From NCBI GenBank assembly GCA_001600415.1, contig BCJX01000010.1, positions 396,300 to 460,299 on the forward strand: a DNA stretch of 64,000 bases, given 5' to 3'. Both the position numbers and the translations under genes were made by a program. This DNA comes from Pascua guehoae (lineage: Eukaryota > Basidiomycota > Tremellomycetes > Trichosporonales > Trichosporonaceae). This document shows, in pieces, positions 12,392-23,600 of this stretch. Under the pieces are notes generated by a model. It saw only the letters and a program-made list of their open reading frames with translations. It made no database searches and was not told the origin of the DNA. The first letter of the stretch is position 1. Every line of letters begins with the position of its first letter.

Positions 12392-12476
12392 CGACCCCGG
12401 CCCGAATCGAACGGACAACCTTGAGGAATCAGTATTCCAGTTGGAATCTCACGCGCTACCATTACGCCACGGGGTC
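12392..12476 (-). tRNA. tRNA-Trp(CCA) with a 13-nt intron
   Basis: Read on the minus strand the 85 nt fold as a tRNA. Acceptor GACCCCG pairs with CGGGGTC (discriminator G); the D arm is GCGTAATGGTAGCGC; the T arm is GTCCG-TTCGATT-CGGGC. The anticodon loop reads TT-CCA-A and is interrupted after position 37 by a 13-nt insert (CTGGAATACTGAT). Its start can pair with the anticodon region (TTCCA with TGGAA), as in typical intron-containing pre-tRNAs. The anticodon stem TGAGA/CCTCA has one A-C mismatch next to the loop. The D-arm and anticodon context resemble eukaryotic tRNA-Trp. Splicing would need the tRNA endonuclease and ligase. Internal A and B boxes and a T5 terminator support activity. Confidence 0.88.
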
Positions 12477-12719
12477 GCTTGAAGCGGACCATGGCGTGCC
12501 GCACGCGGCTCGACGGAGGCGCACAGCCGACGCCGACTACAGGTATCGTAACGGCGCGAGTGTGTGCGAGATCGAGATCGACGTAGTAGGTCGGCAGAGC
12601 CCCGGGGGAGGAGATGTTGTGTTGTGATGTGTTGTGGTTTGGTGTCAAGACAATTCTCTTGCCCTCGGCCCATCCCTTGCTGAGCAGAGACGTACGGAGA
12701 CGTATGGAGCCGTGCGAGC

Positions 12720-12838
12720 CACAGTAAATGTGTAGGAACTGGTAGATGTGTAGGAACGGGTAGATCTGTAGGAACCGGTAAACCTGTAGGACCCAGGTAG
12801 ACCTGTAGGAGCAAAGTAGAGCTCTAGGAACCCGATAG
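12720..12838. repeat. 17-18 bp minisatellite, about six units
   Basis: Units follow the pattern TGTAGGAACCGGTAGATC with substitutions, for example TGTAGGAACTGGTAGA, TGTAGGAACGGGTAGATC and TGTAGGACCCAGGTAGACC. The last units are diverged. It is directly seen and noncoding. Confidence 0.8.
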
Positions 12839-14096
12839 GCCTTGGTGGGACCAGACGCCTTTGTGGCAGTCGGCGCCACAAAACGAAGACCTCTTGCCAG
12901 ATGTGCGTGAATGTTTTGGGCATCACTCCTAACGTGACTACTCAGTAGAGTGCTGCATCACACACCGTGTGGTATCTCGTGCTCGCATCCGACCACTGTG
13001 CCTGCGGTGCTTGCAGTGTGCATGGAGCACGCCACGACCCGCTACGCTCGCATCGAGCTCCAACACTCTTATCATCGTATCGTACGTCCCCACAGCTCGA
13101 ACGCTCCACGCACACGGCACAAATTGACCTCGTTGAACTCGTAATACAGTAGGCGGAATGCTATCAACCCCTGCCACTCCCCTCACCAGTCATCGCTTGT
13201 GCGTCAGTCATACCTCCACCACGTAAACCACAATACACAATAGCGCCGTTCCCATCCGGCGTATTCCCCGACCATCAGAAGCGTGTATCACCACCGCTCT
13301 AACCGGCCTATTTCTGACGGGAGCTAGCGTCGCCCACCCTGACATGTGGTGTCAGTCGACAAGAGTCATCCGGGTTGTTGATATTTTTACAAACCCGTGG
13401 CTAAAGGGATTGGCAAGGTCTGGTAGCATGGCTATCGAAGGGCAAAGCGGCCTCGGCCTCCGTCTTCAGTTCCGCGGTGCCGAGGGAATACCCAGACCAG
13501 GAATTGCACAAGGACGACAGGATACACGCAAGGATTGCTGGGCGCTGGGATTTTTCCGCACACCCGGAGACGGGAGACGATCATTGATGGGCGCCATTGA
13601 CGGGGTGGGTTATCTGGGTCGATCGATTCTGGGGAACTATGCCGTACTCACGTAAGCTGGAATGTAAGCTGCGGCTCGGGAATACGTTGGTGTCGACAAT
13701 GGCAGGTCGCGATTCCAGCTGGGACTCGGCATGGGTTCTTTCTCACCCTGTGCGGTATGCCGTTCCCAATCCTCAGCCATCGCACAACGTCCAATTCTCG
13801 TTCCATTCGAATTCCAACACTGCCCATGCCAAGGCAACATATTCCAACACCCACACACCAGTTATCTCCAACCAACCAAAGCTGTGCGGGCACGTGGCGC
13901 ACACCCAATGCCTACCAGGACCACCCGCACACGACTGTGCGGATCCCCCTTTCGCCACACCTGCCCTAGTACACACCAGCGCGCACCACACCGACCTAAC
14001 GGCGCGCTTGTCACGCTCCGCGCGCACCAGCTCGGAGACGAGTAGAATCCGACACATGCACATGTGCACGTCCCACCGGCGCCGTTGATCGTTCGC

Positions 14097-14158
14097 GTTC
14101 CGGCGTTCCTTTACGTTCCTTCACGTTCCTGCGTTCCTGCGTTCCTGCGTTCCTGCCC
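14097..14158. repeat. Short GCGTTCCT tandem array
   Basis: Repeated GTTCCT cores spaced 8-10 bases, from TTCCGGCGTTCC through four clean TGCGTTCC copies. Simple tandem sequence. Confidence 0.8.
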
Positions 14159-17100
14159 CAGTTGAGAAATCCCTGGTTGTGTTTCCCTTGTCCGAGATGG
14201 GGGTTGTGGGCCCTCCCGCCTCCCCGCGGAACGCGCTAGGATGTTTTTCTTTCTGTTTCCTTTCCGTACCAGCCCTCGTGTACCAGCCATCCTGTACCAT
14301 TCCCCTTGCCGTTGGAGAATTTCGTGTTGGTGCCTTGTACTGTGTGCTAGCGCCACGCTTGTGGCTCCACTTTTTTACTCCCCGAACAGACTCCGATGCC
14401 AGTGTGTATTAGCAAGGTGTCAAGCACGAGGGCAGCGAAAATGGCGCAAGGGTGTGGTGCGTGTCAGACTCCACACGATGGAAAGAGGCTTGTCGATTAG
14501 CGTGCCACTTTTGGCAGAGAACGTCGTGTAGGCTGGTTAGTAGGTTATGTAGACTGTCAAGGAGACTGTCGTCTCCACTGGACTCTGCGGCTTTTTTCGT
14601 ATCTACTGCCACATCTTCGCTCTACTGCGTCTACGCTAACTCGTTTTCAACAAGCCTCTGTCGGAAGTAACGCGGACGGATGGTAACGTCGGTGCACGAG
14701 ATTACACCGAACTCGCTTGCTGCACCGTCGCCCACCCTCCACCCACTCTCGCCGTGCGCCCACGCAGCTCGAGGTCGGTGTCTATCACCTACTCGGCATT
14801 CTTGCGGACCTCGGCGAGCGCCTCACGCAGGCGCTTGCGGAGGTTCTTGACCATTGGCTCGTCGTCGTCGGAGGGAGGGGGCTGGAGTTAGCTGGAGTAT
14901 GCAGGGTCGTGTGGGTAGTGTATAAGGGAGGCTGAGGACCAAAGAGATGTGCAGGAAACCTAGGGTGGCGAGCCCGCGTCCTGAGTGATCGCTGCAGCGT
15001 CACATGGGATTCCAACTGTCGAGCATGCAGAGCTTCCAGATGACAAGCACAGCAGACAACGTCACTCGTCCCACACGTGAAGACCCGACAATTACACGAG
15101 TTCCCAACCAGCGGCGCCCACCGCCACATGTGTGCCAGCAGATTGCGTCAGCAACGACGGACCTGACCCATAGGTCCGCAGCAAACAGGGAAGGTTCCCG
15201 GTCCACCAGCACACGTATGTACACGTGCGCACTCCAGTGGAGCGAGGCACACATGGACGCATGCTCCCGAGCGGGAGCCGAACAGGACGTGTGGGACCAT
15301 GAAATTAGAAAGACAGGGGAAGAAGTGGCACGCAAGTTTAGGAGAAGTTTACGAGGCAAGCGAGTTTAGGCAGTATTCTTCCAGTCAACACAGAAGACGA
15401 CGATCGCGCCTCGTGAAATCATCACGGTGGCGCGTCCCGTATGGCCAGGCCCATGCTGACTGGTCAACAGCCTGCCTGCTGCTAACCTCCAGAAGCACAT
15501 GTGTTATCGCCACAGCACACTGGCGCGTTTGGGTTGTATTCAGTCCAAAGTTTACACCGGGCACTCATTCAGCCGTGCCTGTGCCGCGACGATTGACTAT
15601 TGACCGGGCCCCATTCATGGTCCGGTCACGCCCAAGTAGTTCAAACAGAGGCCGTCACGCATGGTATAGCGTGGATATCGCGCGCGGGGCGACGCGGAGG
15701 CAGGATAGGGGCAGGATAGGGCGGCCATGGATCGCCCGGATGTCCGGAATACACGGCGTGTGTTTGTGTGTTTGGGAATGGGTAAGGGGGACCAAGGGGA
15801 TAATGGAGAATAGCCAGCGAGTTTCCAAATGGATAACTGCGCTTGCGAGAAGAGAGATTACTAGAGCTGTGCCAAGACGCGAGTGCGAGTGCTCTGACCA
15901 ATCCGCAGTGTGAAGGGAGAGGCCACGGAGGATTCTATTCGTACTCACGAGTTGGTCGAGGAGATACCTGCGTGTGAGCGACAATCACCCACTATCGCGT
16001 GCGTGGCGCTGGAGGAATTTCCTGATGGTATCAAGAAAACGCTCGATTTTCCAACAAACTAGTTGCTGGTTAGGTGCTCGCCTGCGCAGCCAAGCTGTCA
16101 ACAAGCAAGTCGACAAGCACGGTGCAAGCAAGGTGCAATCATGGCGCACGCCGCGGCAGCGCTACGGCGCGTGCGTGACGCCGTAAATTGTGGGCGATCG
16201 CGATAGCGTCTCGACAAACAAACACTCCGAGGCGTTGCTGGCACGGGCTGGCGCGCAAACTGGTGCGGCGCTATCGCCCCGAACGCGCCGAATGCGCCGC
16301 TGTGAGAGGGAACACTATTGGTTTGTACTCACTCGATTTCGTCGATAGTCTGCACGCGGCAGGTGTCAGCATGCGTGTTTCTAGTTTCGGGATGCGCGGA
16401 TACCAGGCCGACGATCACGGGCTGGCGCCTCGTGTCGATCGCTTTTTTCTTCTTCTCCTTGATGCCGTTTCGTTCCCTCGGTCCTCCGGGTCCCACTTGT
16501 TCCCCGGGGGAGGTGTTGATATCCCCGGCTTGTAGGAATGGCGGCACTGGCCGATGACCGGGCACGCTGGACCGCTCTCCTGTACGAGATATGCACAGGA
16601 CGATCACTTGTGTCATGCCAAGTCTTTCGGAGCATGTGGAGGTGGGGCGTGGATGCCTTGTGAGATGCTTACGAGGACGAGAGGAATGCTCGGTCATTAG
16701 TACCACTAGCGCAGGGAACAAGACGACGGAAGCACATGAGGCGTGATCGACTGCAAACCTAGGCTGCAATGACGGGGTGGGGGGAAAGCACCACCGCAAC
16801 CCCGGCTGCGCATGCGCACAAACCCAGCACGCTGCAGGCTGCAGGTAGCACCGAGGAATACAAGCCGGCTAAGAGGATAGCATGGTAAAAGGAGCCGGGA
16901 ACATGGAACATGAAGGAGATGGTGGGCGCGACGTGGACGACGATCGCCGATGGACCCGACGGCGCGTGCGGCGAGGTTGGCGAGGCTGACAACGCTAGAG
17001 GAGCTAGACTTACCGGTTCATTTTTTGCAGGGAAGGAGCAGAGGGGTGGCGTCGAGCGAGGACGTGCAGTTGATGCAAGAGAAGGCGAGCTAGAGGTAGA

Positions 17101-18051
17101 ATAGCTTGGGAGAGTCGAGACCGTATTTGGAAGGTTGGATGCAGACGAGACGAGTGTCCAATGTCAACAGGCGGGCGGGGTCAACGCGTCAACGCCCGGG
17201 GCACCATCGACGTCACGAGGGCAAACAGGGCAAGATCTGGGCGGCGGATGGAACACGCGGAGATGGACGCCACATCTCCGTGGCAGCAGTCACTGTGCAG
17301 CGCATGCGCGCATGCGGCTACCACCGCTCCTTTGCCGCCTGTATTGCATGTATTGCTTGTGGGCCTCCCGTGTCTCTGATCAAAAGTGATGTGCCAACTC
17401 ATTGTGCCAACTCAAATCTCAATCTCACCCAATGGAAAAACATACTCTAGGGCGGAAGACCATGATAGCATAGCACGTATGTACAGTACAGTAGGTAGGT
17501 ATCCCACTCAAGCGCGGATAACGGATACGCACGGAACACAGGTTCCACATGTGAGCTATGGGAGACAATGCATGAGGCGTCCACTGTTCCTGGCCCGGGT
17601 CGGGTACGTCGGTTCTGTCCGGATCCCGCAGTGCACCGCACACTACGTACACCTTGTGCGCCTGCGCACTCTCTGCCACAGAGGCCTACCACTAGACGAC
17701 AGTGGATCGGTCATGGCATGTTGTGCAGTGTCTGTATGTAGTGGGCTCCACACAGTTAACTGGTTCCGTCTGATGTGCAACTGCGGACCTGCTCGTGCTC
17801 AATGTTTTCTCGTTATCGTGCTCGTGGCATGCATCGCATCGTGTGTGTGTGTACATGCTAAATGTTCGTGTGTGTGCGCGCATGAAATGGAGAGGGAGAA
17901 AAAAAAAGAAAGAAAAAAAAAGGGGGCGGGGTTGGGGTTCTACAGCTGTCTCTATATGCAGGCTGGTGGAGTCTGGTTCAGAGTCTACAACAACAAAGGT
18001 CCGTGGTTCCGTGTTCGTAGCCAGGGGGACATGAGCCATGGGGAAAAGTGC

Positions 18052-19398
18052 CTAGAATGCGGCCTGCCGCGAAATGAGGCTCGCCTGCCGGAGGCCGAGC
18101 TTCTTCCACACTGGTGAGGCGCTCTGGGGCGGGGTGGGTGCGACGCCGACCGCTCCGACAAGCATGTCATCCGTGTACGACGGCTTGCGGATAGTCGGGT
18201 GGACGCTGGGCTCCTCGACGCGCCAGATCTCGGGGGCGCCGTCGTTTTCGAGCGTGTACGACGAACATGACGAGCATGTGCTGGGGCCATCGCGGTGGAG
18301 ACCGGGTGTTGGCTCGTCAAGATGCAGACGCGAAAACGAGTTGAGCGGTGATGGGTGGTCGCTGCGGTGGCGGTGGTGGAGCGAGTGGTGGTGAATCGAG
18401 TGGCCATTGGAGAAGTAGTCGTCCTGGGCCGACGAGGAAGGGGCGGCCGAGCGAGCGCTGACCGGTGGGCTAGGAAGGGCCACATGGGATGGTGGGGGCA
18501 CGGCCGTGACGTCGACTGGGCTGGGGCGGGCGGCGCGACGACTGCTGCGCGGCGCCCGGATGGTGTCGCTCGAGTACGACCGGGGAGGGACGGGGAGGCG
18601 TGATGACGAGGGCATGTTGACGGTGAACGTCTTGGGAGGAGGAGTGTGTGGTGGGGAGAGGGGCGAGGCCGGGGAAGGGGCGTACGACTGGGCAGCTGCG
18701 GCGCGGGCAGCGGCAAGGCGGACCTGCGATGCCCAGAAGGGGGCGAGGTGGGTCGCGAGGGCGTCCTCTGTGACACGGAGGTCATAGTCGAGAATGTACA
18801 GGAGCTGCTTCTCCATGAGGTTGACCTCGGCCAGCGAGAAGAACCGGGCGTAGCGCTGCCAGTGCATGTTCTTGGGGCTCGAGTCGTTGAGGTACTTTGC
18901 GGCACAGATGAGGACGGCGAGGAAGACACGGTGGCGTGTGCACTTCATACCGTGGGCGACTGGGGGAAGGCGCTGCTTGAGGCGGTCGAGGTAGACGAGG
19001 ACGACAGAGAGGGTGGGCATCTGGACATTGCTCTGGACGACGAGGCCACGAATAAAGTCGGACAGCGATGGGAGATCGTCGTAGGCACCCTTTGATGGGA
19101 GTGGTGACTCCCACCAGCGCGATGTGCTCGAGCAAGGGGATGCTGGTGGTGATGGGAGCTCGTCTTCGATGCGGATGACGGCTTCGCAACGGGCAGCGAC
19201 ATAGTCTGTGCATGGTGGTCAGTGATCGTTCGTGCCTCGCAAACCATGTGATGGGGCCGTGCGTTCCCGGGCGTCGCTCATCCACTTACCAAAGAACTCT
19301 GGCTGGACCTTGTTCTTGAGGCTGTGAACCACTGATGGGTCGTGGGCCGAGAGGGGAAGAAGCGATGCCGGGTGGGTGGGGTCGCGAGCGCGAGACAT
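18052..19398 (-). CDS. PHO80/Pcl-type cyclin (G1-type, CDK partner)
   Basis: Two exons on the minus strand, 19398-19290 and 19205-18052 (84-nt intron, GTAAGT...CACAG), encode 420 residues. The ATG at 19398 begins '[10 protein letters not shown]'. Residues about 80-200 form a cyclin box of the Pho80/Pcl family: '[15 protein letters not shown]', then '[12 protein letters not shown]', '[20 protein letters not shown]' and '[21 protein letters not shown]'. The remainder is a Pro/Ser/Ala-rich, probably disordered tail. Such cyclins activate Pho85/Cdk5-type kinases (Pcl1/2, S. pombe Pas1) in cell-cycle entry, polarity or nutrient signalling. The sequence does not decide among these. The gene stands alone between two long gene-poor stretches. 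Upstream (19399-19890) is pyrimidine-rich on the coding strand. Confidence 0.9.
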
Positions 19399-19949
19399 GG
19401 TGATGGAGATGGTGGGTGGGCGTGGGAGTGGTGATGGAGAGTGGGATGATGCGATGGGGGGGTTGGGGAGGGCCGCACAATGTGTGTGTCGGGTGCAATG
19501 ACCAGACTCGTAGGCGATGCCGATAATGTGTATATACAGAAACGGTACGATGGGTCGGTTTGGTCGTTACAGTGCAGTCGTAGAGGTCCAAGATGTGGGG
19601 GGAGGGGGAGAGAGAGAGCGAGGGAAGGTGGTGATGGATGCGATGTATTAAAGGTGTTGCGTGCCCAGTTGCAGTGTGTCGCTATTATCGTTCGGTGGTT
19701 GGGTCGATCGCAAGGAAGAGGGAGAGAGAGAGGGAGAGGGAGAGATGGAGAGAGGCGTTAGGGAGAATGGGAGGCTGATGAGGCAATGTGTGTTGGGGGG
19801 GGGGAGGTTGGGGAGGGAGGATGAGTTGGTAGGTGGGTGGGTAAGGTAGAGTGGGCGGCTTGGCTCGATCGAATCCAGCGAGGTGTTCATATTATACTAA
19901 GGATCCCATGAGTGGATGGTGGTGGTGGTGGTGATTTGGTGGCACTCCC

Positions 19950-19950
<1 letters not shown>

Positions 19951-19984
<34 letters not shown>
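19951..19984. repeat. CTGT tetranucleotide microsatellite
   Basis: Uninterrupted CTGT units followed by CTCTCTC. Simple repeat in the presumed cyclin upstream region. Confidence 0.9.
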
Positions 19985-19986
<2 letters not shown>

Positions 19987-20603
19987 GCCTTCAGGTTTGC
20001 TCGTCCCAGTCTGTCCGTTTGCGTCTGATGCCATTGCGTTTGGTGGATTTCTGTGGCAATGCTGGCATGACTGACGGCATCCCACCGTCACTACTGCACC
20101 AAACCTTGCTAAGCTCAACTCAGGACATTTCCAGAGCCAGCCAGCGAGGCGAGGCGTCAGAGGCCCGGGGTCTGGTGCCTGTCCTCTGTTCCAATGCCTG
20201 TTGACTCTGAACCGGTGTGTGCCTGTCCTTGGTTTGTCTCTCTCTCTCTCGTCTCTCTCGTCTCTCTTCTCCCCTTGACTCACCTCTCCTTGTCTTTGCC
20301 TTGGCCCCAGATCAAAAGAGCGACTTGGATTGCACTCCCGCATGCGCCGCTTTTCCTTTTTGCATGGCGTCGGGCGGGTCTGGAAGGAGCCGCCGCCTGC
20401 CCCCCGCAAGCAGGCTGGCGCCTGTCTGGGCCAGCTGTCCCACTCCCAAGGGTCGCATTCGGCGTTTAAAGGCACAAGGCCCAAGGCGAGGATAGGCGTT
20501 TGCTCGTCCGGGCGAGGACGGGCAGGATGAGGGTGGTGGCTTTTTAGTGGCGGCGGGCGGGCACGGGGCAGGATAGGGTAAGTGGGGTCGGGGGGTCACA
20601 GAA

Positions 20604-20622
20604 GGGGGGGGGGGGGGGGGGG
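20604..20622. repeat. Poly-G run of 19 followed by a GA-rich tract
   Basis: Nineteen consecutive G bases followed by GAGAGAAAGG and an (AG)n run to about 20656. Exact length is likely uncertain in assembly. Confidence 0.85.
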
Positions 20623-23600
20623 AGAGAAAGGGAAGAAAAGAGAGAGAGAGAGAGAGACGACAATGGGCACGGGGTGGGGCGGGTAAGTTTTGCCAAAGGG
20701 CAGAGGCACAAGGGCCCAGGAAATGGGTGCTGTTGTGCTGTTGACCCGAGTCTTTGTGGTATTCCGGCATGCCCGCAAGGTTGGGACAGGTTTGGACAGG
20801 TTACCTCGAAAAATACTCAGGGTCCATTTTGGCCATTTTTTTTTTGCCTCTCTTTGCGTCTCTCTCTCTGACTCTCTGGACTGTCTCTGACTGTCTCGCT
20901 GAATGGGGTGGCCCCGTTTTAGTCCATGACAGAATACTACTGCATCCCACCCATCCAGACGCATCCAGTCGCCTCGGCTCACTCGCGTACTGCGCTTGGC
21001 TTCAACAACGCCCCCACCCCTCTGGCCTCTGGCTTGTCCGCAGTCGACGCGCAAAAGAGACACATGCACAAGACAATGCACGTCACTGATGAGTCAACTG
21101 GTCTCGCTGCTAGCTCGTCACCAACAAACAGTGGGCGCCGGCGAGATGGCTTGCACAAAAGTGCCGGATCTAAGTCCTTTGTCTCCACAGCTGTAAACAA
21201 GCACTACTGCTACGTGCTCAACATTGTCAACCCATTACTTGTGTACAATCTGCATAAGCACATGCAATTACGGGTGCGTTGTCTGCCGTACAATCTCCAT
21301 CCCAGCTGGCGGCTCTGTCTCATTTAGCCAACAACTGACTCCTGAACCGTGACTTTTGCCCGTACCTCTGTACCAGTGTCTTGTCCTGATCATTTTCCTG
21401 ACATTGGACAGTAGGATGGGACGGTTCCTACATCTTGGTAATGCACATGGGCACATCTTGTGTTGAGCGCCTAATACTGGGTTTTGCTCTGTTGCATGCC
21501 AAGGTGGTCCCTGTCTCTGCCGTAGTTTCCCCCCCACCCCACTCAAAACTCTAAATTCCCATTAGCTCTCCCTCACGCCACCAACAGGTGGCCGTCAAAA
21601 GAACCGATGTAACGCTCCTCCATCCCGCCGCATCGGCTAGCGGATTATTTTGTCTACACTTGACGCTGCGTGCATTCTATGCGGCATCTCGCTTTGGGTT
21701 TATCGGCCTTTCATGTTCATTGCGTACCAGCCAAAAGCGCAACAAACTGGGACCATGGACAATAAAATGATCCTGGACCCCGCGACCCTCAACCGTAGGC
21801 CACAAGTCCTGACCACAGCTGCCATCGCCGCCAACGCCACCCCTTACGGGAGCGGCGCCGGGCACGTCGCCACCAACGGGACGCGGTGGCGCACATCACA
21901 CGCCGCATGCAGTTGCGCAGCAAAGGGCAACCAAGAGGGTCCGGGGTCTTCTGTTGCTGGCACCAACCGTGTTCCAGGAGAAAAACCCCGACACGCCCGT
22001 CAAGGGCCCCCCCCACGCCCCCTTCTCCGGCCCTTTGCATTGTCCGGCATTCCTGGTGTAGCCAACGGCGGATCCATCCCCCCTCCCTCCGCCGCCACCC
22101 CCGCAGTCACCGGATGCAGGCTCCAAGAATTGCTTGTGCTGCTAGCCACTTGACCCATCAGCCGACGCGGTGGGTCTCAACTCGCCCGACATCTCACCGA
22201 CACCAAAGGACTGAATGACGCATGAGGCGCGCGGATGTCCCATCGACCAAGTTGCCGATGGCGGGCCCAGCCCTCTCTGCATGGATCTCATCTCACTGTC
22301 AGCAGACACGCCACAGCACAATGCGCTAGGCATGCCATGGCCGCCACATGAAGTTGGGCTCATCAGTCCGACTGCACTAGCGCGATGCAGAGTGCGCCGC
22401 AGTTGGACCCATGACCTCGGAACCTCGTGTTCGTTGCCCAAATGATTGGAGCGCGGTCCGATGCACCTGTACAATACCGACCCCTAATGGAATGTGCATG
22501 CATACCCTTCCCCCACACCTGCAGCCACAGGTCTCTCAGGAATCGTTACACACAAGAGTCTCGACCGTAGCTCCCACAGACGATACATCTACCCCGTGCA
22601 CCTCCCCTGCGTGCACGCACGCACCCATCGCAAAAATACCCTGGCGTCTGCGCACCACGTCCTCTTTCCTTGTCTTCCATCTCATCTAGCACTCCAGAAG
22701 CCGCAGCGTCTGGAATCTGGGACCGAACCCGGATCTGGAAGGGGCGGCCAGTGTCAGATCTGGGTTATCAGCGGACGGACACTCAATGTGCGTTCCAGAG
22801 ACACGGAACGCAAAGTGGCGGTGATGCCAGACCCAGAAAAAAAAAACCTGCACCACGATTGGCATGCTGCTAGATGCGTACCGGACGTGTCCGACAATGC
22901 ACCATGTGCACCATGCTGTCCATGCTCATCAAAGATCTCGATGATCCAGCTCTGTGCTCCCCTCGTGTGTTCCATGTTTCCACGGGACGGTCGTGGCGAC
23001 AGCCACCGGCTCGTATCTTTCACACGCGACCCAGTGCGTAACGAGGGCGGTCGACGTTTCTGTTGGCTCGGTGGTTCTTGCCAAACTACCGAGGCTTGGC
23101 GGCGTCAGAGAGATGCCCACATGCGTGCCTCGGTGTCAGTTTTGTCCGTTGGAACCGGATCGGGGCATGTCTCCGCCATCGCCTCCATTGTGTCGGTTGT
23201 GTCGGGACCTGTTTGCAGATGACACAATGGGGCCCGCTCGACTCGAGTAAACATTGCGGGGAGAGACAATGAGTTGCCTTTTGCATTGACCAGTTGAATA
23301 GTGGCAGCGCTTGCAACAGCAACACACAAACAGAGCCGTACATGGCAATCATGCAATCGTAGGAACGACTGCCGAGGCAAGTCGGATAAAGGTATGCTCG
23401 ATCGACCATGCAGGCGCGTTAGCACGCCCAGTACATGTCACATCTTTGGTGCCAAGCACAGCCAACATGTGCCACTAACAACAAGCGGACACGCGGCCAC
23501 GCGGCCACGACGCCAGTGCCAAGCATGGCGCGCATGGCGCGCCACCGACTCGGCGAGTCGGCCTAAAACCTGTTGTCAAGCCTGATCGCGTGAGTCTCAG

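Larger units (their letters stand above)
12477..18051. other. Gene-free stretch between tRNA-Trp and the cyclin gene
   Basis: I found no open frame with protein-like composition or matching exon neighbours. Visible features are a GTAGGAAC-type minisatellite (about 12720-12838), a GCGTTCCT array (about 14097-14158) and an A/G-rich tract near 17888-17925. The region could hold noncoding RNAs or small lineage-specific genes that cannot be recognised by eye. Confidence 0.45.

Noticed and set aside
17985..18929. 314-codon minus-strand frame
   Set aside because: It overlaps the cyclin gene in another frame of the same strand and is Ser/Arg/Pro-rich low complexity.
22440..22480. GATGCACCTGTACAATACC, similar to a MITE right end
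   Set aside because: Only the last dozen bases match; the inner CAATGTGGCAGTCTC block is absent and no left end is nearby.
22954..23250. Cysteine pairs (CVPRCQFC and CRLCRDLF) suggesting a zinc finger
   Set aside because: The spacing fits no known RING, PHD or similar finger, no histidine ligands are in place, and the frame lacks splice-compatible neighbours.
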